Shown one piece after another: positions 1-8,464 of a stretch of DNA of 64,000 nt; position 1 is the first letter of the stretch, and every line of letters starts with the position of its first letter. Below the pieces are notes generated by a model. The model saw only the letters and a program-made list of their open reading frames with translations. It ran no database searches and was not told the DNA's origin. The translations under genes and the position numbers were made by a program. Source of the stretch: Clostridium thermobutyricum DSM 4928. Its GTDB lineage: Bacteria; Bacillota; Clostridia; Clostridiales; Clostridiaceae. The stretch lies in NCBI RefSeq assembly GCF_002050515.1, contig NZ_LTAY01000103.1:62001-126000 (forward strand), written 5' to 3'.

Positions 1-1816
1 TACTTTTCAAAATTGAAATAGACTTTTCATGAATTTTTCCACTTAACTTAGCTTCTTTGTGTAAATCATGTACAGTCCCATCCCCTTTAAATACATTGCA
101 AGTGATTCTCATAGCTTTTCCAAAAGTATGAGTTCCAGTATCTAATACTGCTAATCCATTTATATCTCCTACTCTTTTTCCTTTCAGATTAACAAAGACT
201 TTATCTTCTTTATACATATTGATATATTCTTCTTCAATCATATCATCTTCATATATGACTTTGTTTATTATATCTTTATCAATTATTTCTTTTCCTTCGC
301 TATATGCAATTTGCTCACTTAATAAAATAATTTTTTCAATTTCTTTATAATCTATATTTATATTTTCTCTACTAGAAGCAATTCTAACAAAATGCTTAAA
401 TATGCTATTTATTCCTTCTTCAGTTATTTCTAAATCACAATTTTTTTCTCTTATATTTTTTATAAGGTTTTTAATTTCTTTAACTTTGTCATTTAATTTA
501 ACTTCGATAGGAATCTGAACTTTAACTGGAAAAAGATTTTTAAAATCTTCATCATTATTATATAGAATATTATAACTTTCATAATCACCTATTAAAATGA
601 CTTTAACGTTAATATTTATAGGTTCAAGTTTTAATCCATTAATAGATAACACTTCTAAATAATTTCTATTTGAATCAAAATTTAATTTTTTTGATAATAA
701 AGCCTTTTTTAAATATTGATATGAATTATTTGCTATAAGATCCTTTAATCTTAATATTATACATCCTCCATTAGCTTCTAATAATGATCCTGCACTTATA
801 AGAGAAAGATCTGTTGTATAATTTCCATTTTGATTTTCATATTCTACAGTTCCAAGTAATTTTCCTATATTAGGATCATCTTCAAATATTACTCTAGGAT
901 GATTATACTCACTATTATCTACTATTACTTCAATAGAATATTTTTCTATAATTTTATCTAATTCTTTTTCTTCTTCCTCTATATCAACATTATAAATTTC
1001 TATAAGCTCTTCCTCTATTTTTTTATAGAATGTGTCCAAATAATTATATACATCATCATCTACAATATATTCTAATAGAATATCGTCTTTAAAATCTTTC
1101 AACTTTTCTTCTATATATTCACTTAAAATATTTTTTAATTTTTTTAAAGATGTTACCTCTACATCTTTTAATGCTAATAAAATTTCAGATGATTCTTCTT
1201 TTAGCTTTTCTGCTTTATCAATTAATTTCTCCTTTACCTCTTCATCTAAATTATCATAATCATTTTCACTCATTTCTTTTCCATCTTTTAAAGGTATAAA
1301 TACAAAGCCGTCATTTGTTGCTTTCATCTCAAATCCTTCATTTGTTGCAAGTGTTATAAGTTCATTTAAATGATTATCTCTACTTTCTTTTAAATTATTT
1401 AATATATCATCTTTTTCTTTTGTATAACTATCTGATGTAAACTCTAATATAGTAGTTTTATATTTTTCTTTTAAAACTTTAATATCTTCTTTTAATTGAA
1501 TCCCACGACCATTACTTACAAATATCGGAAATGGCTTTTCTTTATCATTTATAGAAGCATAACAAATATCATTTGGAGCTTCTAAACTTTCATATTCTTT
1601 TTCTATAATTGATATTAATGTATTTACTTTTTCTTTTAAAAATGAATCTATAAGATAAATATTATATTCAGATTTTTTTATCTTTAAAATTCGTTTTATT
1701 TTATCATAAGGAGTTTTAAATTCTTGTACATCCAATAAATCAATATTCTTTTCACTCACATTATCATCAGAATTTAAACAAAATATTATTTCATTAGGAT
1801 TTAATTTGTTTTTCAT
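1..1816 (-). CDS. Lon-like (LonB / AAA_32 type) protease, C-terminus outside window
   Basis: About 605 codons are visible, read from ATG at 1816 and running off the left edge. The last part (NGLAVLDTG, FGKAMRIT, KLSGKIHEKS) is the start of an S16 Lon protease domain; the catalytic Ser/Lys pair would lie outside the window. The preceding region follows the LonB-like AAA_32 architecture (central helical segment, ANGG before the Walker B position, then a helical lid). The P-loop position reads YNIYLIDSFLKEKVN instead of a G-x4-GK-T/S loop, and the Walker B position reads CIILRLKDL without the usual Asp, so ATPase activity looks lost. An AAGGAGG lies at 1858-1864, 42 nt before the ATG, with a perfect 8-bp inverted repeat between them. 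No better start is visible. Membership of the Lon-like family is fairly sure; loss of ATPase activity is inferred from motif comparison by eye. Confidence 0.8.
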   Translation of the reverse strand, partial: MKNKLNPNEIIFCLNSDDNVSEKNIDLLDVQEFKTPYDKIKRILKIKKSEYNIYLIDSFLKEKVNTLISIIEKEYESLEAPNDICYASINDKEKPFPIFVSNGRGIQLKEDIKVLKEKYKTTILEFTSDSYTKEKDDILNNLKESRDNHLNELITLATNEGFEMKATNDGFVFIPLKDGKEMSENDYDNLDEEVKEKLIDKAEKLKEESSEILLALKDVEVTSLKKLKNILSEYIEEKLKDFKDDILLEYIVDDDVYNYLDTFYKKIEEELIEIYNVDIEEEEKELDKIIEKYSIEVIVDNSEYNHPRVIFEDDPNIGKLLGTVEYENQNGNYTTDLSLISAGSLLEANGGCIILRLKDLIANNSYQYLKKALLSKKLNFDSNRNYLEVLSINGLKLEPININVKVILIGDYESYNILYNNDEDFKNLFPVKVQIPIEVKLNDKVKEIKNLIKNIREKNCDLEITEEGINSIFKHFVRIASSRENINIDYKEIEKIILLSEQIAYSEGKEIIDKDIINKVIYEDDMIEEEYINMYKEDKVFVNLKGKRVGDINGLAVLDTGTHTFGKAMRITCNVFKGDGTVHDLHKEAKLSGKIHEKSISILKS

Positions 1817-1949
1817 ATCTATATTTGAACCAATTTATAAAATAAATTGATCTAATTCCTCCTTAAAGCATTCGTATAATATATTAATATTCCAATATTT
1901 TGTTTTAGGGATACTTTTAACGTAAAAAGATATAATTTTATGAAACATA

Positions 1950-1987
1950 AAAAAAGCTAACTAGAAAATTTCTAATTAGCTTTTTTT
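1950..1987 (-). terminator. rho-independent terminator of deoC
   Basis: Near-perfect hairpin (arms AAAAAGCTAACTAGAAA and TTTCTAATTAGCTTTTT, one mismatch) followed on the minus strand by a T run. It lies directly after the deoC stop. Confidence 0.85.
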
Positions 1988-2662
1988 TTAATAATCACTA
2001 TTTGATTTTTTTCCTTCACATATTTCAATTGAAGCTGATGCTCCAATTCTTGAAGCTCCATTTTCTATTAAAGCTAAAGCAAATTCTCTATCTCTAACTC
2101 CTCCTGAAGCTTTAACTCCCATATCATTTCCTACAGTTTCTCTCATAAGTTTTATATCTTTTTCTGTTGCTCCTCCAGTTGAGAAACCAGTTGAAGTTTT
2201 AACAAAATCAGCTCCTGCTTCTTTTGATAATTTACATGCGATAACCTTTTCATCATCAGTTAAAAGACATGTTTCAATAATAACTTTAACTATACCTCTT
2301 CCTTTTGTTTCATTTACAACAGCTTGTATATCTTTTTTAACAAATTCAAGATCTCCATCTTTTAATTTTCCTACATTTATAACCATATCTATTTCATTTG
2401 CACCATTGTCTAAAGCATTTTTTGTTTCAAAAGCTTTAACTTCTGTTGTTGTTGCTCCTAAAGGGAACCCAATAACAGTACAAACTTTTACTTCACTACC
2501 TTTTAAAAGCTCACTAGCTTCTTTAACTCTAGTTGGATTTACACAAACAGATGCAAATTTATATTCTAAAGCTTCTTTGCAAAGTTTTTCTATTCCTTTC
2601 TGTGTAGCATCTTGTTTTAATAAAGTATGGTCTATCATTTTAGCCAATTCATTTTTATTCAT
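1988..2662 (-). CDS. deoC: deoxyribose-phosphate aldolase
   Basis: 224 residues, normal for DeoC. Cytosolic class I aldolase that cleaves 2-deoxyribose-5-phosphate to glyceraldehyde-3-phosphate and acetaldehyde in deoxynucleoside catabolism. The Schiff-base lysine is K155 in [16 protein letters not shown], and the phosphate-binding loop [10 protein letters not shown] follows. The early DHTLLK motif and the VIGFPLG strand are also typical. The start is fixed by AAGGAGTG 7 nt upstream. It stands alone between its own promoter (2698-2727) and a terminator, so it is not in a visible nucleoside operon. Confidence 0.95.
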   Translation of the reverse strand: MNKNELAKMIDHTLLKQDATQKGIEKLCKEALEYKFASVCVNPTRVKEASELLKGSEVKVCTVIGFPLGATTTEVKAFETKNALDNGANEIDMVINVGKLKDGDLEFVKKDIQAVVNETKGRGIVKVIIETCLLTDDEKVIACKLSKEAGADFVKTSTGFSTGGATEKDIKLMRETVGNDMGVKASGGVRDREFALALIENGASRIGASASIEICEGKKSNSDY

Positions 2663-2697
2663 CCTTGGTCACTCCTTAACCTTTTATTCACATTTTA

Positions 2698-2727
2698 ATT
2701 ATAGAAGCTTATATACTATTATGTCAA
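2698..2727 (-). promoter_or_regulatory. sigma-A promoter of deoC
   Basis: Minus strand: TTGACA (2722-2727), 18-bp spacer, TATAAT (2698-2703). Both hexamers match consensus. It lies 36 nt before the deoC start. Confidence 0.75.
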
Positions 2728-2758
2728 TTAGTTAAACTCCTATAATAAAATGTTTTCA

Positions 2759-3805
2759 TTAAAATAATTTCAATTGAACTTCCTTTTCTTCCCTAAACGA
2801 AGAAATGCTAAGTCCTATAAGTCTTATTTCTTCTTCTATAGGTGTTTCCTCTAAAAGCTCACATCCTACTTCATATATCTCTTCAAAACTTTTTATATAT
2901 TTAGATAAAGTTTTACTTCTAGTATGATTTTGAAATTCACCTGTTTTATATTTTAAAGTTATAGTTCTTCCACTTTTATCTGTTTTATCTAAAATTTCAT
3001 TTATTTTTTTAGCAAACTCCATTAAATATTCTTTTAATTCATCTATATTATTTGTATTACTTTTTAAAGTTCTTTCTTTTCCTACAGATTTTCTATCTCT
3101 ACTTACTTTGACTTCTCTTTTATCTATTCCTCTTATTCTTTCATATATTTCAATTCCATATTTGCCTAAATATTTAATAAAAAATTCTTTATCCATTTTA
3201 TAAAGATCTTCTACTTTAAATATTCCCATATTATTAAGCTTTTCACATGCCTTTTTTCCAAGGCCGTGTATTCTTCTTATTGGTAAAGGAAATAAAATAT
3301 CTGGTAGCATATTTTCATCTATAATTTTTATTCCATTTGGTTTATTCCAATCAGATGCAAGCTTTGCTAAAAATTTATTATATGAAATTCCAATAGATAA
3401 AGTTAATCCTAATTCTCTATAAACTCTAGTTTTTATATATTTTGCTGCCTCTTCCCCTGTCTTAAAAGTACTTTCTGATAAATCCAAATAAGCCTCATCA
3501 ATTGATAAAGGTTCAATTAATGGTGTTACTTCTCTAAATATTTTAAATATTTTTTCTGACACCTCTTTATATCTATTGTGTCTAACAGGTAAAAATATAC
3601 CAGTAGGGCATTTTTGTCTTGCTATAAAAGCAGGCATAGCAGAGGAAACTCCATATTTTCTTGCCTCATATGAGCAAGTTGAAACTACTCCTCTTTCACT
3701 TACTCCACCAACAATTACTGGTTTTCCTCTTAAACTTTTATTATCTACTTGTTCTACTGATGCAAAAAAAGCATCCATATCTACATGTAAAATAATCTTT
3801 TTCAT
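2759..3805 (-). CDS. dinB: DNA polymerase IV (Y family)
   Basis: 348 residues, normal length. Translesion polymerase. The N-terminal palm motif HVDMDAFFASVE carries the first catalytic Asp (D9), and SIDEAYLDLS near residue 102 carries the second acidic pair. The helix-hairpin-helix segment PIRRIHGLGKKACEKL and a little-finger domain follow. The protein ends in QLKLF, a classic sliding-clamp binding motif (QLxLF). It starts 11 nt after the stop of the DUF4003-like gene, so the two are probably co-transcribed. I saw no LexA-type box (GAAC-N-GTTC) in the upstream region, so SOS control is not evident. Confidence 0.95.
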   Translation of the reverse strand: MKKIILHVDMDAFFASVEQVDNKSLRGKPVIVGGVSERGVVSTCSYEARKYGVSSAMPAFIARQKCPTGIFLPVRHNRYKEVSEKIFKIFREVTPLIEPLSIDEAYLDLSESTFKTGEEAAKYIKTRVYRELGLTLSIGISYNKFLAKLASDWNKPNGIKIIDENMLPDILFPLPIRRIHGLGKKACEKLNNMGIFKVEDLYKMDKEFFIKYLGKYGIEIYERIRGIDKREVKVSRDRKSVGKERTLKSNTNNIDELKEYLMEFAKKINEILDKTDKSGRTITLKYKTGEFQNHTRSKTLSKYIKSFEEIYEVGCELLEETPIEEEIRLIGLSISSFREEKEVQLKLF

Positions 3806-3816
3806 CGCTTTCCTCT

Positions 3817-4788
3817 CTAAACATAAGCTTCTTCAAATAGTCCTTGCTTTCTGCTTAATAAAAAAGAATATACTGAAAAAGCTAAAAGTTCTTCTAAATA
3901 TTTATTATAATTTTGATCTCTTCTCCTATTATAAAATTCAACTATAGATATCCCTATCATAACTCTAAAAGTTTTATCCATATAATATGAATAAGCTCCC
4001 TCTTCTTCACAAAGATATTCTATAACCTCACTTACTTTAAAAATATAATTTTGAATATCTTCATTTCTACCTGCAGCTCCTACTAAAGATAAAAATTCAT
4101 CACCAACTACCATATCATGCTCTCTAAAAGCTCTTATAAGCTCTTTTACTTCAAATTGAGATTCTATATTTTCATTTAATAAAACACTTGTAGCTAACAT
4201 TTGAAGATGATTTTTAGAGTAATGTTTAAGACTTAATAAGTAATTAAACATATATTCAACAAATTCTCCTGTTTCTCTTGCATCTTCATTTTCTTTTGCA
4301 CATTTTATCCCTAATAAAGCACAAATCAAATAATCATTTTCATCAGTTATATCTTTAAATTCTTTTCTTAAAAGATCATATATAAGCTTTGTATTATTAA
4401 AAATCTTATCTTCTAATCCATTAATTCCATGCTTACATATTGAATATGATGCTAGTATCAAGCCTGGTGAGTCTTTAAAACCTATATTTTGCAAATTTTC
4501 ATTTATATCAATTAATTTATCTGCAAACAACTTTGGATTTTCTTCATTACTAATAAGTATAGAAATCATATAAAGAGTATCCCCTCTAAAATTTGATAAT
4601 TGACTTGTCATTTTTTTCATGTATTTTCTTATTTTTTTAATTTCTTCTATATTTATCTCTTTTCCTTCTCCTCCAAATATAATTGAAGAAAAATGATTTA
4701 TATATTCTCCATCAAATCGTAAGCCATCTTTTACTATTTTATAAGTATCCATTACGCTATTACATATATCTAATAACCCAACATTCAT
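3817..4788 (-). CDS. DUF4003-like protein of unknown function
   Basis: Mostly alpha-helical, soluble-looking protein of 323 residues if translation starts at MNVGLLD (4788). An upstream in-frame ATG at 4812 has no Shine-Dalgarno, whereas a purine-rich AAGGAAG lies before 4788. The sequence (FRGDTLYMISILIS, GLILASYSICKHG, then AAGRNEDIQNYI) resembles the DUF4003 family of clostridia and bacilli, which has no assigned function. No catalytic motif or membrane segment is visible. It precedes dinB by 11 nt. Family assignment is from memory of the pattern and is moderately sure. Confidence 0.65.
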   Translation of the reverse strand: MNVGLLDICNSVMDTYKIVKDGLRFDGEYINHFSSIIFGGEGKEINIEEIKKIRKYMKKMTSQLSNFRGDTLYMISILISNEENPKLFADKLIDINENLQNIGFKDSPGLILASYSICKHGINGLEDKIFNNTKLIYDLLRKEFKDITDENDYLICALLGIKCAKENEDARETGEFVEYMFNYLLSLKHYSKNHLQMLATSVLLNENIESQFEVKELIRAFREHDMVVGDEFLSLVGAAGRNEDIQNYIFKVSEVIEYLCEEEGAYSYYMDKTFRVMIGISIVEFYNRRRDQNYNKYLEELLAFSVYSFLLSRKQGLFEEAYV

Positions 4789-5017
4789 TTTTTCCGCTTC
4801 CTTTTCCCCCATTAAGATTTTAACTTTACCTATTAATTATACTATAAATCTATTTTCTTTTAATGCCCATAATTAAATTTATATATTTTATTGTTAAAAT
4901 TCTCCCTTCATTAACAATTAGTATTTTATATTCATCCTATTATAAAATATTACTTAAACCCTATTATTTATGCTACATTAAATAAATTTTGATATTTTAT
5001 TAAAAATATTTTTATGT

Positions 5018-5023
5018 TATAAT
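5018..5023 (+). promoter_or_regulatory. extended -10 promoter for the gene at 5091
   Basis: TG-T-TATAAT (TG at 5015-5016, TATAAT at 5018-5023) in an AT-rich stretch with no strong -35. It gives a leader of about 60 nt before the ribosome binding site. Confidence 0.5.
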
Positions 5024-5090
5024 GGATTTGTTATGTTCTATAATAAAAGCTAAGGACTTATTTTTATTATTTAATAAAGGAGAATTAATT

Positions 5091-5504
5091 ATGGGATTCA
5101 AAGATAAATTTAATAATTATTTTAGAGATTCATATTTTCAAAAATACGGAGACAGAATAACAAGTACAGCTGGTACTGTTGTTTCATTTAAAATAGAAGA
5201 AAAAAATTATATTTTCTTTCACAGATTAATTGTAGATATTATTGTTAAACCTGACGCTGGTAAAGGTGCTGTTAAATGTAAATACAAGAAAAATAAATGG
5301 TTTAAGAAACCTGAATTTATTCCATTAAATAAAGGTCATAAGGTTATGATAATGGGTCTTACTGGTGTTAAAGGAAAAGCAGATGCTTCTGTAATTCAAA
5401 TTCAAAACATATTAAACCTTACTGCTAAAAGAGATTTAATTCCAATAGACCATTCAGAAATCAAAAAAGCTCGTCAACAAGCTACAAGAATTCAAAGACG
5501 TTAA
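5091..5504 (+). CDS. conserved-looking small protein, function unknown
   Basis: 137 residues from ATG 5091, which follows AAAGGAG by 7 nt. A longer frame from 5022 would start inside the -10 hexamer and is rejected. The protein begins MGFKDKFNNYF and has a beta-rich middle (TAGTVVSFKIEE, VKCKYKKNKWFKKPEF, KGHKVMIMGL) that suggests a small beta-barrel or OB-like fold. It ends in a basic helix (KKARQQATRIQRR). There is no signal peptide or membrane segment. It is monocistronic, with a terminator right after it. I do not recognise a named family. Confidence 0.75.
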   Translation: MGFKDKFNNYFRDSYFQKYGDRITSTAGTVVSFKIEEKNYIFFHRLIVDIIVKPDAGKGAVKCKYKKNKWFKKPEFIPLNKGHKVMIMGLTGVKGKADASVIQIQNILNLTAKRDLIPIDHSEIKKARQQATRIQRR

Positions 5505-5505
5505 T

Positions 5506-5535
5506 AAAAAGCACTCAAATCTGAGTGCTTTTTTT
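5506..5535. terminator. bidirectional terminator
   Basis: Hairpin AAAAAGCACTCA / TGAGTGCTTTTT with T runs on both strands. It ends the plus gene at 5504 and the minus ABC operon at 5534. Confidence 0.9.
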
Positions 5536-6151
5536 ATTTCCATTCTAATTTTAAAATATTTTTTCTTATATTAAAAACTATCCCTGCACCAATTACACCT
5601 ATAAAAATTATTAATAATATATCAGCAATTATTTTATAATTACCAAAAATAATTATATTTAACACTTGGAAGTAATTTGTAAATTCCATACCTAGTACTA
5701 TAAGTACAGATAATATCCCACATAAAACACTTAATTTAAAAATAAATTTTTTTCCGGCATTTAAATTATTACTTGTAAATATTCCTACTTTAATTCCTAA
5801 TAATCCTGATAATAAATATATCCCTACTATTTGAATTATTCCAAGCACCCCATAATTTCCAAAAATTCCTTCTAAGTTAAATAATTTAGATATAATCAAA
5901 ATACATAAACAATATACTGTTGCCATTATTAGTGAACCTACTATAATATCTTTAAACATCTTTCCTCTTGTATATTTCATCATATTACTTAATTTAATAT
6001 ATTCTGTAATTATACTTGAATTAAATATAAAAAATATAAATACCATCATATCTCCATGACTATTAAAATAATTAAAGACAGATAAAAAAATTAATAACAC
6101 TATATATTCTAATTTAAAAAAATATTTTAAATATACATTCTCTTTTATCAT
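5534..6151 (-). CDS. ABC-2 type permease-like membrane protein
   Basis: 205 residues with about six hydrophobic segments and no soluble domain. It is the last gene of a four-gene unit: GntR regulator, ABC ATPase, two membrane proteins. Its ATG overlaps the previous gene's stop by 4 nt, which points to translational coupling. By position and topology it is one half of a heteromeric exporter permease like those in YtrA-type operons. No specific substrate can be inferred from the sequence. Confidence 0.7.
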   Translation of the reverse strand: MIKENVYLKYFFKLEYIVLLIFLSVFNYFNSHGDMMVFIFFIFNSSIITEYIKLSNMMKYTRGKMFKDIIVGSLIMATVYCLCILIISKLFNLEGIFGNYGVLGIIQIVGIYLLSGLLGIKVGIFTSNNLNAGKKFIFKLSVLCGILSVLIVLGMEFTNYFQVLNIIIFGNYKIIADILLIIFIGVIGAGIVFNIRKNILKLEWK

Positions 6152-6789
6152 TCAAATATTCCTCCAATAACCTTAAACCTTTTAACTCTCCAATAAAATA
6201 CAAAAATTAAAATTCCACTTAATAGACAAATGCTTGAAATAATAAAATTTAAACTTAAAGGTATATTCAAAATTGAGTCCTTAATCATTTTAAATAATAT
6301 AAACATTGATATAATACTAATTAAACTAAAAAACTTATTTTCTCCTACTCTATAAATTAATAAAGCAAATATCCATATACAAATTAATCCTATAAATGTT
6401 ATTCCAAAAACAAATATAATTTTAAAATATATTTTATTTAAATCTATATAATTTTCTATTATCATAGTTCCATTTAAGATATAATCTATTAAATTTACAA
6501 TTAAACTGTTCATACTTGATAAAGTAATTCCATAAAATAAATAAACTATTCCTATAGTTCTTCTTTTGAAATTATTTCCTTTTAGAAATAAAAAATCAAA
6601 TAAAATCTTAACACTATTAGGTATTAAAATCACTAAAGCACCTATTATTTCTACTCCACTTATCCTCTCAATTAAATTAAAATATTTAAGAGAATACATC
6701 ATCATTAAAAACAATATTAAGCTAAGAAAATAAACTAATAAATTAAATTTAATATCTTTAAATACATATTTAATAACCCTTTTATCCAT
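6148..6789 (-). CDS. ABC-2 type permease-like membrane protein
   Basis: 213 residues, about six predicted membrane helices (hydrophobic stretches near residues 15-35, 48-65, 78-100, 125-145, 152-170 and 178-200). It starts 7 nt after the ATPase gene and overlaps the next permease gene. The two membrane proteins are probably paired subunits of the exporter energised by the 6797-7648 ATPase. The sequence is divergent and no permease family motif is conserved by eye. Confidence 0.7.
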   Translation of the reverse strand: MDKRVIKYVFKDIKFNLLVYFLSLILFLMMMYSLKYFNLIERISGVEIIGALVILIPNSVKILFDFLFLKGNNFKRRTIGIVYLFYGITLSSMNSLIVNLIDYILNGTMIIENYIDLNKIYFKIIFVFGITFIGLICIWIFALLIYRVGENKFFSLISIISMFILFKMIKDSILNIPLSLNFIISSICLLSGILIFVFYWRVKRFKVIGGIFE

Positions 6790-6796
6790 TTTACAC

Positions 6797-7648
6797 CTAC
6801 CTATTCGTAAAGCTTAAATACAAATCTTGTAGTTTAATTTTTTCTATCTTAATTTCTGATATAGCTTTCTCTTCTATTTCATCATAAATTACTGCTTTTG
6901 TTATTCCATTAAAATTCTCTTTACTAATAACATTTTTATTTTCTATAAATTCTTCCACTGCCCTACTTTCACCACTTATTTTAAAACTCTTAAATAAAAT
7001 TTCATCTACATACCCATCTAAAATTATATTTCCTTTATTTATTAAAATAGCTTTTTCGATTATTCCGCTTACTTCTTCAATTAAATGTGTTGATATTATA
7101 ATAGTATTTTCATTTTTATCATAGCTCTTAAGAAGCTCTTTATAAAATAATTCTCTATGATTTACATCTAACCCTAATACAGGTTCATCATATATTATAA
7201 TTTCTGCATTAGATGCAAGTGCTCCTATAATTTTATAAATTGTTTTATATCCAGTTGATAAATAACCAAACTTTTTATTAATATCTAAATCAAATTTCTT
7301 ACACAGTTCCTTTGCATAATTAACATCAAAGTTTTTATAAAATTTACTCATCCAATAAAAAAATTCTTTTACTTTCATGGATTTAATCATATAAATATTT
7401 TCACTCATAAAATAAATTTTTCTAAGAGCCTTTTCATTTTCATGTACATCTTCATTAAATACTTTTACTTCTCCAGACTCTTTGAATATTCTATCTGCTA
7501 TAAGATTCAAAATAGTTGTCTTTCCAGCACCATTTCTTCCGATAAGTCCATATATTTTTCCTTCCTCAATACTAAAAGATATATTATCTAATACATTAAT
7601 TTTTCCATAAGACTTACTTACATTTTTAAATACTATACTATTTTCCAT
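6797..7648 (-). CDS. ABC transporter ATP-binding protein (YtrB-like)
   Basis: 283 residues. Walker A GLIGRNGAGKTT (near residue 35) and Walker B IIIYDEPVLGLD are intact, followed by the H-loop STHLIEE. The signature is degenerate (LSTGYK instead of LSGGQ), as is common in exporters of the YtrB/CcmA type. A C-terminal extension of about 65 residues follows the nucleotide-binding domain. The gene overlaps the GntR regulator by 11 nt and is followed by two membrane proteins, so it should energise their export activity. In other bacteria such YtrA-controlled systems respond to cell-envelope stress; that role here is inferred. Confidence 0.85.
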   Translation of the reverse strand: MENSIVFKNVSKSYGKINVLDNISFSIEEGKIYGLIGRNGAGKTTILNLIADRIFKESGEVKVFNEDVHENEKALRKIYFMSENIYMIKSMKVKEFFYWMSKFYKNFDVNYAKELCKKFDLDINKKFGYLSTGYKTIYKIIGALASNAEIIIYDEPVLGLDVNHRELFYKELLKSYDKNENTIIISTHLIEEVSGIIEKAILINKGNIILDGYVDEILFKSFKISGESRAVEEFIENKNVISKENFNGITKAVIYDEIEEKAISEIKIEKIKLQDLYLSFTNR

Positions 7649-8009
7649 AATTACCTCTCTCTTTAATTAATTCAATTATATCCAAGCTAGATATTCCTAG
7701 TTTTTCTCCCTCTTCTAAAGTTTTTTGAATATAATTTATAAAAAATTGATCTTTTCGTTTTTTCTTTATTTTTTCTCTACTTCCCTCTTTTATAAACATT
7801 CCAATTCCACGTTTTTTATAAATTATATCTTCATCTACTAATATTCCAAATGCTTTTCTTACAGTAGCTGGATTTATATTATAGTTAGTTGAATATTCTG
7901 TTGTCGAAGGTATCTTACTTTCTTCTTTAAATATTCCTTTTAAAATGTAGTCTTCTATTTCTTCTGCTAATTGTTGATATATTGGTTTATTTAATTCATC
8001 AAAATCCAT
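7638..8009 (-). CDS. GntR-family regulator, YtrA subfamily
   Basis: 123 residues, the short size typical of YtrA regulators, which have a winged helix and a small C-terminal dimerisation helix but no ligand domain. The helix-turn-helix segment IPSTTEYSTNYNINPATVRKA is clear, preceded by PIYQQLAEEIEDYILKG. It is the first gene of the ABC operon. A strong promoter and an inverted repeat lie directly upstream (8023-8071), so it very likely represses its own operon. Confidence 0.9.
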   Translation of the reverse strand: MDFDELNKPIYQQLAEEIEDYILKGIFKEESKIPSTTEYSTNYNINPATVRKAFGILVDEDIIYKKRGIGMFIKEGSREKIKKKRKDQFFINYIQKTLEEGEKLGISSLDIIELIKERGNYGK

Positions 8010-8022
8010 TTTCCACCCCTTG

Positions 8023-8044
8023 GTTAGTTACTTGTATAACTAAC
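8023..8044. promoter_or_regulatory. inverted-repeat operator for the GntR regulator
   Basis: Perfect 8-bp arms GTTAGTTA (8023-8030) and TAACTAAC (8037-8044) with a 6-bp centre. It abuts and slightly overlaps the -10 box of the regulator's promoter, the usual place for repression. Confidence 0.7.
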
Positions 8045-8071
8045 TATATAACAAGCTAAGCTTATTGTCAA
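8043..8071 (-). promoter_or_regulatory. sigma-A promoter of the GntR-ABC operon
   Basis: Minus strand: TTGACA (8066-8071), exactly 17 bp, TATAGT (8043-8048). It is close to consensus, so the operon should be strong when not repressed. Confidence 0.8.
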
Positions 8072-8093
8072 TATTTAACTTTTATAAAAAATA

Positions 8094-8125
8094 AAAGCTA
8101 TCTCAAAAAATTTTGAGATAGCTTT
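8094..8125 (-). terminator. terminator after the Dabb gene
   Basis: Hairpin with arms AAAGCTATCTCAAAA and TTTTGAGATAGCTTT, followed on the minus strand by a T-rich tract. It closes the gshAB-PHP-Dabb unit. Confidence 0.85.
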
Positions 8126-8128
8126 ATA

Positions 8129-8419
8129 TTAAACTTCGTAATCTACTACTTTTCTTTCAGTAACAACTGATTTTACAAAATTACTTGTCTTTACATGATG
8201 TGGATTTACTTGATAGCTATTTAAATCATTCATATTATCAAATTCTGAATAAAGAACAACATCCATTGCTGCACTTGTATTATTTAAATTTATTCCAACT
8301 TCTATATGTTTTATTTCTGGTATAAAATCTTTTAAATCTTCTAATGCAACTTTTATTTTTAATGCATTCTCCTTTTTATTTTCTTCTTTTAATTTCCAAG
8401 CAACTATATGCTTTATCAT
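8129..8419 (-). CDS. Dabb-family (stress-responsive A/B barrel) protein
   Basis: 96 residues from ATG 8419, which has GGGGAG about 6 nt upstream; a start at 8434 would include that ribosome binding site in the coding sequence. The sequence MIKHIVAWKLK, then ALKDLKDFIPEIKHIEVGIN-like and a final YQVNPHHVKTSNFV, is characteristic of the Dabb dimeric ferredoxin-like barrel. Members have varied or unknown roles. It lies 45 nt after the PHP gene and probably shares its transcript with gshAB. Confidence 0.85.
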   Translation of the reverse strand: MIKHIVAWKLKEENKKENALKIKVALEDLKDFIPEIKHIEVGINLNNTSAAMDVVLYSEFDNMNDLNSYQVNPHHVKTSNFVKSVVTERKVVDYEV

Positions 8420-8464
8420 AATAACACTCCCCAATATATATATTAAATTAATAATTAAGATTAA

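Noticed and set aside
5022-5090. N-terminal extension of the small gene starting at ATG 5022
   Set aside because: This ATG overlaps the -10 hexamer and has no ribosome binding site; ATG 5091 has AAAGGAG at 7 nt.
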